DNA from: Bacillus cereus group sp. RP43
GTDB taxonomy: Bacteria > Bacillota > Bacilli > Bacillales > Bacillaceae_G
NCBI RefSeq assembly: GCF_040459645.1
Contig: NZ_JARVHQ010000002.1
Coordinates: 124,001-188,000 of the forward strand
Length of the DNA: 64,000 nt
Direction: 5' to 3'
The notes under the pieces are model-generated. The model made no database searches. It saw nothing but the letters and a program-made list of their open reading frames with translations, and was not told the DNA's origin. Positions within the stretch are counted from its first letter, which is position 1. Each line of letters begins with the position of its first letter. This document shows, piece by piece, positions 8,480-16,042 of this stretch. Position numbers and translations under genes: made by a program.

Positions 8480-9424
8480 ATGTATTTTTATATAGTAGAC
8501 GATGAGAAAGCGGTTCGCTCAATGTTGGCTCAAATTATCGAGGATGAGGATCTTGGAGAGGTTGTAGGAGAAGCTGAGGATGGCTCGTTGTTAGATCAAC
8601 AAATACTCATTCTCAAAAACATAGACATTTTATTTATCGATTTGTTAATGCCGATTCAAGATGGAATAAAAACAATTCGTCAAATAAAACCATCCTTTAA
8701 AGGGAAAATCATCATGGTTTCTCAAGTAGAATCAAAAGAATTGATTGCTGAAGCGTATTCACTTGGTGTGGAATATTATATTATTAAACCGATTAATCGG
8801 ATTGAAGTATTAACAGTTGTTCAGAAAGTCATCGAACGAATCCGATTGGAAAAATCGATAAAAAACATTCAAGAATCGCTCAACATGGTACTTAAATTGG
8901 ATAGTGATCAAAGTGAACAGGAAAAACATGGTAATGAAAAATATATAAGAACTTCCAACCATTTTCGAAATTCCATTCATTTTCTTCTATCCGAATTAGG
9001 GATAGCCAGTGAAAGCGGAAGTAAAGATTTAATGGACATGCTGGATTATTTATATAAATATGAACAAGATAAAACGTTTGAACAAGGTGTTCCCTCTCTA
9101 AAGGAAATTTTTATGAATTTAGCGCAAAAAAGACTTGGAGAATCAACCGAAGATGTCGAATTAAAAAGATCGATTGAAGCCTCCAAACAACGGATCCGAA
9201 GGGCGATTTATCAATCATTAAACCATTTAGCATCCCTTGGACTTACTGACTTTTTAAACCCGAAGTTCGAAAATTATGCGTCTAGGTTTTTTGATTTTAC
9301 TGCAGTAAGGAGAAAGATGACAGAGTTGAATAATGAGCCAACACTACCTGCTCGTATCGATACGAAAAGATTTATTCAGGTTCTTTATTTTGAAGCAAAA
9401 CGAATACACTCGGAATTGCGATGA
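8480..9424 (+). CDS. glnL: GlnL-type response regulator
   Basis: The 314-aa protein has an N-terminal receiver domain (phosphoacceptor D54 in FIDLLMP, with acidic D7/D8 and a lysine in IIKP) and a long helical C-terminal output domain of the YcbB/GlnL type, not the common OmpR or NarL fold. It probably activates glnT and glsA when glutamine is available, as in B. subtilis. Start ATG 8480 is chosen because AAGGGTG lies 6 bases upstream; the frame is open further 5' from TTG 8462. No clear terminator follows, only a weak AGAGTG/CACTCT hairpin near 9505. Confidence 0.85.
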   Translation: MYFYIVDDEKAVRSMLAQIIEDEDLGEVVGEAEDGSLLDQQILILKNIDILFIDLLMPIQDGIKTIRQIKPSFKGKIIMVSQVESKELIAEAYSLGVEYYIIKPINRIEVLTVVQKVIERIRLEKSIKNIQESLNMVLKLDSDQSEQEKHGNEKYIRTSNHFRNSIHFLLSELGIASESGSKDLMDMLDYLYKYEQDKTFEQGVPSLKEIFMNLAQKRLGESTEDVELKRSIEASKQRIRRAIYQSLNHLASLGLTDFLNPKFENYASRFFDFTAVRRKMTELNNEPTLPARIDTKRFIQVLYFEAKRIHSELR

Positions 9425-9855
9425 CGAACGCTAACTAACTCTCAATCTCAAATGATGGATTTATCATTGCTTTTAATACAATTTAGCGTATATATTCTGC
9501 CTAAGAGAGTGTACCTTTCGTTCACTCTAACTTAATATCTGATTAAAAATCAGAAAATTCCGTATCAAGTGACCAAGATTTAACTAACTTAGAGTAAGAA
9601 ATGGGTATTTTGTATTTTTTACATAAATATTAATTGATGAATTTATCATTTTAGCCAAGAAGACTCCTTCCTCAAGGAACGTGAAGGGTGAGTAGGTGGG
9701 AGATGAATTGGCTTCGGACAAGGGGTGGCAGAAAGCCATCTTAATTTTTCGACAGGTAGTAAAGTGTTGCTTGAAAAATTGTCATGATCACTTCACTATC
9801 TATCGAATGTACGTTCGGTGTATAATAGACATATATCGAAATGGAGGTGAAACTT

Positions 9856-10422
9856 ATGATTATCAATAAAGCATATAAATTTCGTATCTATCCAAATAAA
9901 GCACAAGCAACTCTAATCAATAAAACGATTGGTTGTTCTCGTTTTGTATTCAATCATTTCCTATCTCTATGGGATAACGCGTACCAAGAAACAGGAAAAG
10001 GTTTGACATATGGTACATGCTCTGCCAAACTTCCTGCCATGAAGAAAGAATTTTTTTGGCTAAAAGAAGTGGATAGTATTGCTATTCAGTCGTCTGTTCG
10101 CAACCTTGCGGATGCTTATACACGTTTTTTCAAAAAACAAAACAGTGCCCCACGTTTCAAATCTAAGAAGAATATTGTACAATCTTACACCACAAAACAA
10201 ACAAATGAAAACATTGCAGTTGTAGGAAACAAAATTAAATTGCCAAAACTAGGTCTTGTTCGATTTGCCAAAAGTCGTGAAGTAAACGGACGTATTTTAA
10301 ACGCTACGGTTAGACGGAACCCTTCTTGTCGTACACACCATGATAGGGATATTAACGCAAGTATCAATCTAAAGAATGAAGCGATAAGGCTTCTAACCGC
10401 AAGGACTGCGGATATAGCCTAA
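9856..10422 (+). pseudogene. tnpB: tnpB with 555-bp in-frame deletion
   Basis: This reading frame of 188 aa matches the 373-aa TnpB at 12766-13887 but lacks 185 residues. The N-terminal domain runs to TVRRNPS and then jumps to [12 protein letters not shown]. The junction is a 7-base CCCTTCT repeat that occurs at both borders in the full copy. Lost are the RuvC-I aspartate, the RuvC-II glutamate and the first zinc Cys pair; only the last RuvC aspartate and part of the second Cys pair remain. It cannot cut DNA. The N-terminal part and 3' RNA region are intact, so binding to its own RNA is conceivable but unproven. Confidence 0.85.
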
Positions 10423-10497
10423 TAAATTAGAGTTCGATAGAACTCTTTACTTAGGAATCTCTCACTTCTAAACGAAGTGAAAGTGGGGGTAGTTCAA
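10423..10497 (+). ncRNA. Candidate omega-RNA scaffold of truncated tnpB
   Basis: TnpB proteins use an RNA made from the 3' end of their own element; its guide is the DNA just beyond the right end. Two stem-loops are seen here, ending in GTAGTTCAA. The guide would start at 10498 and run into the 3' end of the kinase gene. RNA production is inferred from the family, not shown. Confidence 0.35.
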
Positions 10498-10503
10498 GAA
10501 CTA

Positions 10504-11736
10504 TTAATACTTCATAAAAGTTATTGTGAATTTTGTGAATGAGTGTTTTTGGCTTTCTACTTTAATAAATCCATGATGAGCTTCGATAATTGATTTTGCT
10601 AGTGCTAAGCCAATTCCAATGGACCCTTCTTTATTAGAATTTTTTGTTTTGTAAAATCTATCGAATATATATGGCAAATCTTCTGATGCAATACCTTCAC
10701 CAAAATCTTGAATTATAATTTCAGTATGAATAGGAGAGTTTGTGACTTCAATATAAATGGACCCTTTCTCATTTGAATGTTCAATAGAATTCTTTAAAAT
10801 ATTTAATAAAGCTTCTTGCATCCAAATACTGTCATGGAAAAGTGATATTTTTTCATTGGTTTTTAAATGTATGTTCATATTTTTTTTATTTAATTTACTG
10901 TTCAAACTAGCAATGACCTCATAAATTGTATCAATAATATCAGAGTTTTCTTTTTCAAATAGTATTGCCCTAGCATCTATTTTTGAAACTTTTAATAAAT
11001 TATGTATTAAAAAGCTGATTCTTGAAATTTGAACATCATTATTGTGTAAAAAATGATGTTGCTGTTCATTTAATTTACCTTGTAATAAGATATCGTTGTT
11101 CACTGTTAGTGTTGAGAGTGGTGTTTTAAGTTGATGAGAAATATCTTGTAAAGTTTGAATTAAAAATTGTTTCTCTTCCAATAAATTATGCATACTTTTT
11201 CTAATAACATTTTTCAGTTTATGAAAAGAATTAGCAAGTTTAGCTAAATCTCCTTCTCTATTTTCCTTGATATCAATGGTGTAATCACCTTCAATAATTT
11301 TATTCGCTGCAGCTGTTACATTTCTAATTTTTAAGAAAAAAGATTTATATTGTAAGTAATTTAGAAAAATTAGGATTAAACTGAACCCTATTACTCCAAG
11401 GAGCATGTATATATTGTTTTGGGATATATGTTTATTTAAATAAGGAAAAAGTCTTGAATCCAATTCAGCAGATAGACCATATTGATTTAATAGCATTTCT
11501 CCATCACTGGAATAATCTTTTTTATTCGCTGTATCATTTGTAAGTGCTTGTATTATTTCGTATTCATTTTCTGGGTTTTGTGCAATAAGTTTCCCGGTAA
11601 TTTCACTCCAAATAGTAATATAATCATTTTTTAAATGGTCATATAGAATGTGAACTGTTATAACTTGATATATAATAAATAAAAAAGAGATTAATGCTAA
11701 TGTAAGTATATTAATTTTTATTTCTCGATTTATCAT
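10504..11736 (-). CDS. Sensor histidine kinase with extracytoplasmic loop
   Basis: 410 aa. One membrane segment (about 10-30), an extracellular loop of about 75 residues, a second membrane segment (109-129) and a HAMP region (about 130-185) precede the phosphoacceptor H201 in DISHQLKTPL. The ATPase motifs LLNILKNSIEHS, QDFGEGI, IFDRFYK and GIGLALAKS follow. It is the partner of the response regulator 4 bases upstream. The loop is too long for the intramembrane-sensing kinases that serve BceAB transporters, so partnership with those transporters is not supported by structure. The signal is unknown. Nearby export genes suggest envelope or antibiotic stress, an inference. Confidence 0.88.
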   Translation of the reverse strand: MINREIKINILTLALISFLFIIYQVITVHILYDHLKNDYITIWSEITGKLIAQNPENEYEIIQALTNDTANKKDYSSDGEMLLNQYGLSAELDSRLFPYLNKHISQNNIYMLLGVIGFSLILIFLNYLQYKSFFLKIRNVTAAANKIIEGDYTIDIKENREGDLAKLANSFHKLKNVIRKSMHNLLEEKQFLIQTLQDISHQLKTPLSTLTVNNDILLQGKLNEQQHHFLHNNDVQISRISFLIHNLLKVSKIDARAILFEKENSDIIDTIYEVIASLNSKLNKKNMNIHLKTNEKISLFHDSIWMQEALLNILKNSIEHSNEKGSIYIEVTNSPIHTEIIIQDFGEGIASEDLPYIFDRFYKTKNSNKEGSIGIGLALAKSIIEAHHGFIKVESQKHSFTKFTITFMKY

Positions 11737-11740
11737 TAAA

Positions 11741-12433
11741 TTACTCCTTACTGACGTCTTTATTCCAATAATATCCGAGACCTCTTTGTGTGATTATGCA
11801 GTTAGGGTTTTGTGGAGTATCCTCAATTTTACTTCTTAATCTTTTTACATAAACAGAAAGAGTATTTTCATCGAAAAACACTTCACTTTCATCTGCTATT
11901 TTTTTCAATATCTCATTTCTTTGTAATACTTTATGAGGATTTAGCATTAACGTTAATAAGAGTTTGTATTCTAAATGCGTTAAATTTATACTTTTCTCAT
12001 GCTTAAAAGCTCTGGCCGCTTCAACTTCAAGCTGTATATTTCCAGACCTCAATATAGTATTAGAAGCTGTTTTAATTTTTTTTCTTAATTGTACCTTTAC
12101 TCTAGATAATAGCTCTTTTACCCTGAAGGGTTTTGTTATATAATCATCTCCACCAATTTCAAGGCCCATTACTACATTTGCCTCCTCATCTAGTGCTGTG
12201 AGAAAAATAATAGGTATATCACCTTTTCTTTTAAGATAGGTACATAAATCATACCCATTTCCATCTGGGAGTCCAACATCCAATATAGCTAAATCAAATT
12301 TATTATTTTCGTATTGCTCTTTTGCATCTTGTACAGTAGAAACTCTTATAACCTCAAGTCCTTCTCCTTTTAGAGTAAACTCAATAGCCATTCCTAGATC
12401 GTTATCGTCTTCAACGAATAATAATTTATTCAC
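11741..12433 (-). CDS. OmpR-type response regulator
   Basis: 230 aa with an N-terminal receiver domain (acceptor D52 in LAILDVGLPDG, K in ITKPFR) and a C-terminal winged-helix DNA-binding domain (ITQRGLGYYW). I chose GTG at 12433: an upstream ATG at 12448 lies inside AATGAGGAGAG, the ribosome binding site for the GTG. The gene is first in a two-gene operon with the kinase. Targets are unknown; the exported protein-ABC operon at 14.5 kb, read away from it, is the nearest candidate. Confidence 0.87.
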   Translation of the reverse strand: MNKLLFVEDDNDLGMAIEFTLKGEGLEVIRVSTVQDAKEQYENNKFDLAILDVGLPDGNGYDLCTYLKRKGDIPIIFLTALDEEANVVMGLEIGGDDYITKPFRVKELLSRVKVQLRKKIKTASNTILRSGNIQLEVEAARAFKHEKSINLTHLEYKLLLTLMLNPHKVLQRNEILKKIADESEVFFDENTLSVYVKRLRSKIEDTPQNPNCIITQRGLGYYWNKDVSKE

Positions 12434-12690
12434 AGTCTCTCTCCTCATTTGTCTTAGATTATGACAGTTATTTTACACGTTGATTGGCTAATTTAAAATA
12501 GTTTAGTATGGAAATGGACTTTTAGAGGCTTTTCTGAGTATAAGCATAATACCCAAATCGGCTTTCAGCTTTTCAGCACATAATTAGATACAACAATTAC
12601 TTAAAGCATAATATTTACGTAATTCATACATATTCTTGCTTATATTTTAAAAAACCTTGTAATAGAGTCCTGTTGAATTTGTACGTCTTT

Positions 12691-12830
12691 TTGAACTACC
12701 CCCACTTTCACTTCGTTTAGAAGAGGGGGATTCCTAAGTAAAGAGTTCTATCGAACTCTAATTTATTAGGCTATCTCCACAGTCCTTGCGGTTAGAAGCC
12801 TTATCGCTTCATTCTTTAGATTGATACTTG
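12691..12830 (-). ncRNA. Candidate omega-RNA at tnpB 3' end
   Basis: The stretch overlaps the last tnpB codons and the right end, with an AGAGTTC/GAACTCT hairpin and a CCCCC/GGGGG-bounded hairpin next to the TTCAA terminus. In this family such RNAs guide TnpB; the guide would be the sequence beyond 12691 on the minus strand. The 5' limit given is approximate. Confidence 0.4.
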
Positions 12831-13887
12831 CGTTAATATCCCTATCATGGTGTGTACGACAAGAAGGGCAGTCCCATTTACGTAGGTTTAGATTTTTAAC
12901 GTCTTTGTTTTGATATCCACAACAAGAACATAATTGGCTTGAAGCAAATGTTTTCGATACAACAATGATTTGTTTGCCGTACCATTTTGCCTTATATTCC
13001 AACATAGTTCGAAACTGAGACCATGATACCTCACTAATTGCTTTTGCTAACTTATGATTCTTTAACATATTCGATACTTGCAAATCCTCTATACCGATAA
13101 CATCGTGGTTTTTGATGATTTCAGTCGAGATTTTGTCCAAGTAATCTTTTCTAGTATTCGTCATGTATTCATGAATTCTAGCTACTTTTACTCGTTGTTT
13201 ATTCCAGCGAGAAGATCCTTTCATTCTTCTAGAAAGAACACGCTGTGCTTTTGCCAACTTCTCTTCTAATGATCGAAAAAACTTCGGATTTTTATAGGTA
13301 GTTCCATCTGACAAAATGGCGAAATCTTTTAGTCCCACATCCATTCCAATGTAAGAGTTTGTTTTCGGAAGTTCTTGCACTTCTGTTTCAACTAACAATG
13401 ACACAAAGTATCTGCCAGAAGGGTTCCGTCTAACTGTAGCATTTAAAATACGTCCTGTTACTTCACGACTTTTGGCAAATCGAACAAGACCTAATTTTGG
13501 CAATTTTATTTTGTTTCCTACAACGGCAATGTTTTCATTTGTTTGTTTTGTGGTATAAGATTGTACGTTGTTCTTCTTAGATTTGAAACGCGGGGCATTG
13601 TTTTGTTTTTTGAAAAGGCGTGTATAAGCATCCGCAAGGTTGCGAACAGACGACTGAATAGCGATACTATCCACTTCTTTTAGCCAAACAAACTCTTTCT
13701 TCATGGCAGGGAGTTTGGCAGAGCATGTACCATATGTCAAACCTTTCCCTGTTTCTTTGTATGCATTATCCCATAGAGATAGGAAATGATTGAATACAAA
13801 ACGAGAACAGCCAATCGTTTTATTGATTAGGGTTGCTTGTGCTTTATTTGGATAGATACGAAATTTATATGCTTTATTAATCATCAT
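12766..13887 (-). CDS. tnpB: TnpB RNA-guided nuclease, full length
   Basis: 373 aa. The catalytic RuvC-like residues are present: D183 in [12 protein letters not shown]267 in [11 protein letters not shown] and D350 in HHDRDINAS. The zinc ribbon is intact (C320-x2-C323, C340-x2-C343). TnpB is a DNA nuclease guided by RNA from its own right end, acting next to a short target-adjacent motif and helping its element persist after excision. The start ATG has GGAGGTG 6 bases upstream. All motifs present suggests an active protein. It is convergent with the truncated copy, the two enclosing the sensor kinase operon. Confidence 0.93.
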   Translation of the reverse strand: MMINKAYKFRIYPNKAQATLINKTIGCSRFVFNHFLSLWDNAYKETGKGLTYGTCSAKLPAMKKEFVWLKEVDSIAIQSSVRNLADAYTRLFKKQNNAPRFKSKKNNVQSYTTKQTNENIAVVGNKIKLPKLGLVRFAKSREVTGRILNATVRRNPSGRYFVSLLVETEVQELPKTNSYIGMDVGLKDFAILSDGTTYKNPKFFRSLEEKLAKAQRVLSRRMKGSSRWNKQRVKVARIHEYMTNTRKDYLDKISTEIIKNHDVIGIEDLQVSNMLKNHKLAKAISEVSWSQFRTMLEYKAKWYGKQIIVVSKTFASSQLCSCCGYQNKDVKNLNLRKWDCPSCRTHHDRDINASINLKNEAIRLLTARTVEIA

Positions 13888-14077
13888 TCATTTCACCTCC
13901 ATTTCGGTATGTTTCTATTATACAACAAACATACATTCGATAGGTAGTGAAGTAACAGTTTATGTATGTCGAACAATTAAGATGGCTTCCTGCCATCCCT
14001 TGTCCGAAGCCAATTCATCTCCCACCTACTCACTAAGCGTTCCTTGAGGAAGGAGTCTTCTTGGCTAAAATGATAAA

Positions 14078-14506
14078 ATCAGTAATGTTTTATTTAAGTT
14101 ATCTTATACAAAAATGTTAAATAAAAATTGGATTCGCATTAATTATGTATATGAATTTTAAAAAACAGATTATTGAGAATAAGAGCTGAATGGCAGTGGA
14201 TTTTCGAGAATTTGAAAAGTATGTGTGTACTTAAATAAGTGTATAAAAGCCATTTAATTGTAAAATTTTAAAATATATCTTGATCAGAGTTACGAGTATA
14301 TAAAAAGTTAGATTTAGTAATCTTACTAAACTGTAAGATTAAAGTATATATAGTAAGACAGGAGTTATTCAATTAGCAATTAAAGACGTCTATACTGAAG
14401 GTAATCATTCTTTATTAAGACTTGTAGCATTTTAGCCACTGTTTATATAAAGAAAAAACCTACTGTTCTAATCCCAGATTAAACATAGTATATGAGGAGG
14501 AAGAAA
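14078..14506. other. AT-rich upstream region of the exported protein-ABC operon
   Basis: No gene. It holds a perfect inverted repeat at 14318-14341 (listed separately) and probably the promoter of the operon that starts at 14507. Several TATATA runs follow the repeat, but I cannot choose a -10 box. Confidence 0.4.
14318..14341. promoter_or_regulatory. Inverted repeat, candidate response-regulator box
   Basis: TAATCTTAC-N6-GTAAGATTA is a perfect 9-bp inverted repeat. Its core TTACT-N4-TGTAA differs by one base from the TNACA-N4-TGTAA box used by BceR-type regulators. It lies about 165 bases before the operon of exported protein and ABC transporter. The role is inferred from position and form. 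Confidence 0.45.
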
Positions 14507-15307
14507 ATGAAAAAGATAATAGGATTTCTAGTAGTAACAGCAATTTTTATAGGTATAGGGTTTGCTGTAAATCGTTATATAAATGGTCCCTCACAACCAG
14601 TAAACGGTATCATGGTATCGGGAACGAAAGAAAATATATCAGCTGTTAAAAATCTGTATAAAGATCAAAACGTACAAACAGCAGATTATAGTTATAAATT
14701 GGTCACAGAATTAATAAAACAAGAACTCACTACCGAACAGAAAGAAGAGATTAAGAAAGAATGGAAAGAAAAAGAAGAAAATATGACTGAAGAAGAGATG
14801 GACAAGGAACTTGATAAATCATCTGTTAGAAAGAAACAATATGCGGTAATTACAAAATCTACAGCTGAAAAATTCTTAAAAAAAGGAATTGTAAGAACGC
14901 CCTTATCAAAAGAAGACAGTTCAATGACTTCAGCCCCGGTAAAAGAAATAAAAGAATTAGCAAGTGAAAAAAACTTATTTTATAGGAAAAATGTAGAAGA
15001 TGAGGAAATAAAGGATGGGAATTTAAATTTAAATGGACAAATGATACCTGTTCAACATATTGAACAAAATAATTGGATTGGTTATTTTTCATCACCGATA
15101 GTAATTGTTAATGAGGAAACATATAAACAATTAAAAGAAAAAGAAGTAAGCCTTTCGTTAATTCAGTTTGTAAAAGAAAATTTTGATTATAAAAATAAAA
15201 ACAAGGTAAAAAAGGTGGTTGAAAACATTTCAAAAGTGTATGAAGTGAAAGACGAGAATGGTGACTACGATAGGGATAAAATCTATTTTGTAGAGATTCA
15301 AAATTAA
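14507..15307 (+). CDS. Exported protein of unknown function
   Basis: 266 aa with an N-terminal signal anchor (about residues 1-20) and a hydrophilic extracellular part with a strongly charged helical region (about 70-110, rich in Lys and Glu). I start it at ATG 14507, since the ATG at 14492 overlaps the ribosome binding site GAGGAGGAAG. No domain is recognised. It is the first gene of an operon with an ABC ATPase and an FtsX-type permease, a position often held by an accessory or adaptor protein. It might help the permease reach its substrate outside the membrane; this is inference. Confidence 0.75.
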   Translation: MKKIIGFLVVTAIFIGIGFAVNRYINGPSQPVNGIMVSGTKENISAVKNLYKDQNVQTADYSYKLVTELIKQELTTEQKEEIKKEWKEKEENMTEEEMDKELDKSSVRKKQYAVITKSTAEKFLKKGIVRTPLSKEDSSMTSAPVKEIKELASEKNLFYRKNVEDEEIKDGNLNLNGQMIPVQHIEQNNWIGYFSSPIVIVNEETYKQLKEKEVSLSLIQFVKENFDYKNKNKVKKVVENISKVYEVKDENGDYDRDKIYFVEIQN

Positions 15308-15328
15308 TCTGTGAAAAGGATGGGTTGT

Positions 15329-16042
15329 ATGGAGGTTGTTAGATTAGAAAATGTAGTAAAAACATATGGAGAGGGAGAAACGCAAGTACAGGCGTTAAAA
15401 GGAATTAATCTTTCCATTCATAGGGGAGAATTCGTAACCATAGTTGGAGCGTCAGGTTCTGGTAAAAGTACGTTATTGCATATTTTAGGAGGTCTGGATC
15501 GTCCGAGTTCAGGAAATGTGTTTATAGGAGGTGAAAATATCTACAATTATAAAGATAATGAACTTTCTATTTTTCGCCGAAGAAAAGTTGGCTTTATATT
15601 TCAGTTTTTTAATTTGATTCCTGTATTGAATGTACAAGAAAATATTGCTTTGCCAGCTCTATTGGACGAGGAACAGGTAGATGATCATTACCTGGATGAA
15701 ATTATACGAACTCTAGGGTTAAATGAAAGACGAGATCATTTGCCTTCTGAATTATCGGGTGGTCAACAACAAAGGGTATCTATTGGTAGATCTCTTATAA
15801 ATAAACCGGATATTATCTTAGCGGATGAACCAACCGGAAATCTAGATACAAAAAATACAAAAGAAGTTCTGAATTTATTAAAAGTAACGGCTAAAAAATA
15901 TAATCAGACGGTGATTTTAATTACCCATGACCCTGCTATCGCATCAAACTCTGATCGAATTATAACCATTGCAGATGGCATGATTATTTCAGATAAACAA
16001 TTAGTGCAAAATCAAGCAAAATGTGGAGGGGAGGAGTATTGA
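15329..16042 (+). CDS. ABC transporter ATPase, MacB/LolD type
   Basis: 237 aa ATP-binding subunit with Walker A GASGSGKST, signature LSGGQQQR and Walker B ILADEPTGNLD, the TGNLD form typical of partners of FtsX/MacB permeases. Start ATG 15329 is preferred (AAAAGGATGG upstream) over GTG 15311 and ATG 15320. The gene starts about 20 bases after the exported protein gene and overlaps the permease gene by 4 bases, so the three are one operon. Such systems export peptides or antibiotics or act as mechanical transducers; substrate unknown. Confidence 0.88.
   Translation: MEVVRLENVVKTYGEGETQVQALKGINLSIHRGEFVTIVGASGSGKSTLLHILGGLDRPSSGNVFIGGENIYNYKDNELSIFRRRKVGFIFQFFNLIPVLNVQENIALPALLDEEQVDDHYLDEIIRTLGLNERRDHLPSELSGGQQQRVSIGRSLINKPDIILADEPTGNLDTKNTKEVLNLLKVTAKKYNQTVILITHDPAIASNSDRIITIADGMIISDKQLVQNQAKCGGEEY

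Larger units (their letters stand above)
9647..10497 (+). mobile_element. IS1341-type (tnpB-only) element with internal deletion
   Basis: The left end follows TTTAT at 9642-9646 and contains the CTCCTTCCTCAAGGAA hairpin. The right end is GTAGTTCAA at 10489-10497, preceded by two hairpins (AGAGTTC/GAACTCT and TCACTTC/GAAGTGA). Both ends match the complete element at 12691-14072, which lies in the opposite orientation. There is no tnpA. The element is 555 bp shorter in the coding part than its full copy. The right end stops only 6 bases from the kinase gene's stop codon. Confidence 0.85.
12691..14072 (-). mobile_element. Complete IS1341-type (tnpB-only) element
   Basis: The element runs from the right end (TTGAACTAC at 12691 on the plus strand) to the left end next to ATAAA at 14073-14077, which reads TTTAT on the element's strand. 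The ends match the copies at 9647-10497 and 60534-60767. It carries one gene, tnpB, and no tnpA, so it would need a tyrosine transposase supplied in trans to move. TTTAT next to all three left ends fits the target-adjacent motif of an IS605-type element. Confidence 0.88.

Noticed and set aside
10504..12433. Two-component system as the BceRS-type partner of the YxdLM transporter
   Set aside because: The kinase has a sizeable extracellular loop and a HAMP domain, unlike intramembrane-sensing BceS-type kinases.
9647..14072. Composite transposon made of two TnpB elements carrying the two-component system
   Set aside because: Neither element has tnpA, and IS605-type elements do not form composite transposons with inverted copies in the usual way.
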